Shown here: one piece after another, positions 4,236-5,284 of the stretch
Layout: each line of letters starts with the position of its first letter
Position numbering within the stretch: position 1 is the first letter of the stretch
NCBI GenBank assembly: GCA_022257805.1
Contig: JAKOPB010000033.1
Location: 1 to 5,284, forward strand
DNA: 5,284 bases
Direction: 5' to 3'
Source of the DNA: Nanobdellati archaeon
Lineage (GTDB): Archaea; Aenigmatarchaeota; Aenigmatarchaeia; PWEA01
Program-made: the position numbers and the translations under genes
The notes under the pieces: model-generated
Told to the model about the DNA's origin: nothing
Databases searched by the model: none
What the model saw: the letters and a program-made list of their open reading frames with translations, nothing else

Positions 4236-5284
4236 AGAAGGATTTGAATTTTCTGTAGGACCTGTACATCCCGCTCTTAAAGAGCCGGTCAGAGTAAAGT
4301 GCGAAGTCGAAGGCGAGAAGGTGAAGGATGCGGACTTCGAACTGAGTCAGGTCCACAGAGGCATAGAGTGGGCAGGTACCAAAAGGAACCCTGTACAGAT
4401 ACTGTACCTATCAGAGAGGATATGTGGAATATGTAATATATGTCACACCCTTGCGTTCTCGCGTGCCGTGGAAAACATAGCAGGGATAGAAACCCCGAAA
4501 AGAGCCGAGTACATAAGGACCCTCACAGCAGAGCTTGAGAGGATACATTCACATATACTCTGGGCCGGCGTGGCCGCCAACGAACTGGGCTTCGATTCGG
4601 TTATGCAGTACACGTGGAAGGCCAGGGAAAAAATCCTGGATGTAATCGAGCATCTAACAGGAAACAGGATAACCAAGGCCATGATAACAATAGGCGGCGC
4701 AAGAAGAGATGTAACCAAGGAAAGGGAGGAGAAGATAAGAGGGGGTGTTGAGTACTACAGAAAGGCCTACGACAAGCTTGAAAACATAGTTCTCCAGGAC
4801 AAGACGATAAAAGCAAGGACAAGGGGAATAGGTGTTCTGACTGAAGAAGAAGCGATTGAAACGTGTGCAGTTGGTCCCACGGCCAGAGCTTCAGGCGTTG
4901 GAAAGGACGTCAGAAAAACGGAGGAGTATGGCGCATATCAGGATCTGGATATCGAGCCAATTACGCCGGATATGTACCACGGCGAAGTCAACGGTGACGT
5001 CTACGACCGTATAGCATGTAGGGTTCTGGAAATCAAACAGTCGCTTGATATAATAGAGGACTGTCTGGATATGATGCCCGGCGGCGATATAAAGTACGAA
5101 GAAAATATTCCTAAGCTTTTATCGGAGGTGCAGGGTGCGGAAGGCGAGGGTATAGGCAGACACGAAGCACCAAGAGGCGAGGTTATACACCACGTGAAGC
5201 TCGTGGGCGAAGAAACTCCCAAATCGTGGAGGGTAAGGGCTCCTACATACAACAACCTCCTGAGCTGGATACCGATGTTAAAGG
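4228..5284 (+). CDS. mbhL: MbhL, large catalytic [NiFe] hydrogenase subunit (C-terminus off the right edge)
   Basis: 352 codons are present; the family is usually a little over 400 residues, so only the last part is missing. The L1 nickel-binding motif is intact: E63-R64-I-C66-G-I-C69-N-I-C72-H73. Other family blocks are GPVHPALKEP near the N-terminus, HRGIEW, ELERIHSHILWAG, TGNRITKAMITIGGARRDV, AVGPTARASG, GDVYDR and EAPRGE (313-318). They match archaeal MbhL closely, as I recall the Pyrococcus protein. It reduces protons to H2 with electrons from MbhJ. The second pair of nickel ligands (DPCxxC, followed by a C-terminal tail removed by a protease) would lie past the edge and is not seen. That motif is needed to rule out the related sulfur-reducing Mbs/Mbx complex, whose large subunit has altered cysteines. 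The intact L1 motif, the mbhI-like gene and the single MrpD favour Mbh. Cys72 beside His73 is unusual. It overlaps mbhK by 8 nt. Confidence 0.93.
   Translation, partial: MGEEGFEFSVGPVHPALKEPVRVKCEVEGEKVKDADFELSQVHRGIEWAGTKRNPVQILYLSERICGICNICHTLAFSRAVENIAGIETPKRAEYIRTLTAELERIHSHILWAGVAANELGFDSVMQYTWKAREKILDVIEHLTGNRITKAMITIGGARRDVTKEREEKIRGGVEYYRKAYDKLENIVLQDKTIKARTRGIGVLTEEEAIETCAVGPTARASGVGKDVRKTEEYGAYQDLDIEPITPDMYHGEVNGDVYDRIACRVLEIKQSLDIIEDCLDMMPGGDIKYEENIPKLLSEVQGAEGEGIGRHEAPRGEVIHHVKLVGEETPKSWRVRAPTYNNLLSWIPMLK

Overview
The window is archaeal, most likely from a DPANN lineage; a Nanohaloarchaeota-like genome is my best guess, but this is an inference. The evidence is Shine-Dalgarno (SD) sites of the AGGTGA type, archaeal TATA boxes, heavy use of ATA for Ile and AGA/AGG for Arg, a small C2H2 zinc finger on a membrane-anchored protein (a layout I associate with DPANN genomes), and an archaeal membrane-bound [NiFe] hydrogenase (Mbh) operon.

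Layout. Positions 1-447 (minus strand) hold the N-terminal 149 codons of a zinc-finger, single-pass membrane protein that runs off the left edge. It has a TATA box placed for a leaderless mRNA. Positions 448-936 are a long divergent intergenic region with no convincing gene and a promoter at each end. Positions 937-5284 (plus strand) hold seven tightly overlapping genes of one operon: an MrpA-C-terminal/MbhD-like subunit, an MrpC/MbhG-like subunit, the MrpD-like ion-pumping subunit MbhH, the two-helix linker MbhI, the small hydrogenase subunit MbhJ, the NuoC-like MbhK, and the large [NiFe] subunit MbhL, which is cut by the right edge. In the reference Mbh order (A to N), MbhM (membrane anchor) and MbhN (ferredoxin-like) would follow outside the window.

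How they work together. MbhJ and MbhL, with MbhK, form the cytoplasmic arm that takes electrons from reduced ferredoxin and makes H2. MbhH and the small membrane subunits use the released energy to move ions across the membrane, and MbhI is expected to tie the two parts together. The main departure from Pyrococcus Mbh is that this operon starts at the D-like gene and goes straight to G, so homologs of MbhA, B, C, E and F are absent. The D-like subunit retained here has lost the acidic residues of its family signature, and the G-like subunit lacks most of the MrpC signature. This looks like a hydrogenase with a reduced or remodelled Mrp antiporter module. The L2 cysteine motif of MbhL lies outside the window, so [NiFe] hydrogenase activity is strongly suggested but not fully proven from this sequence.
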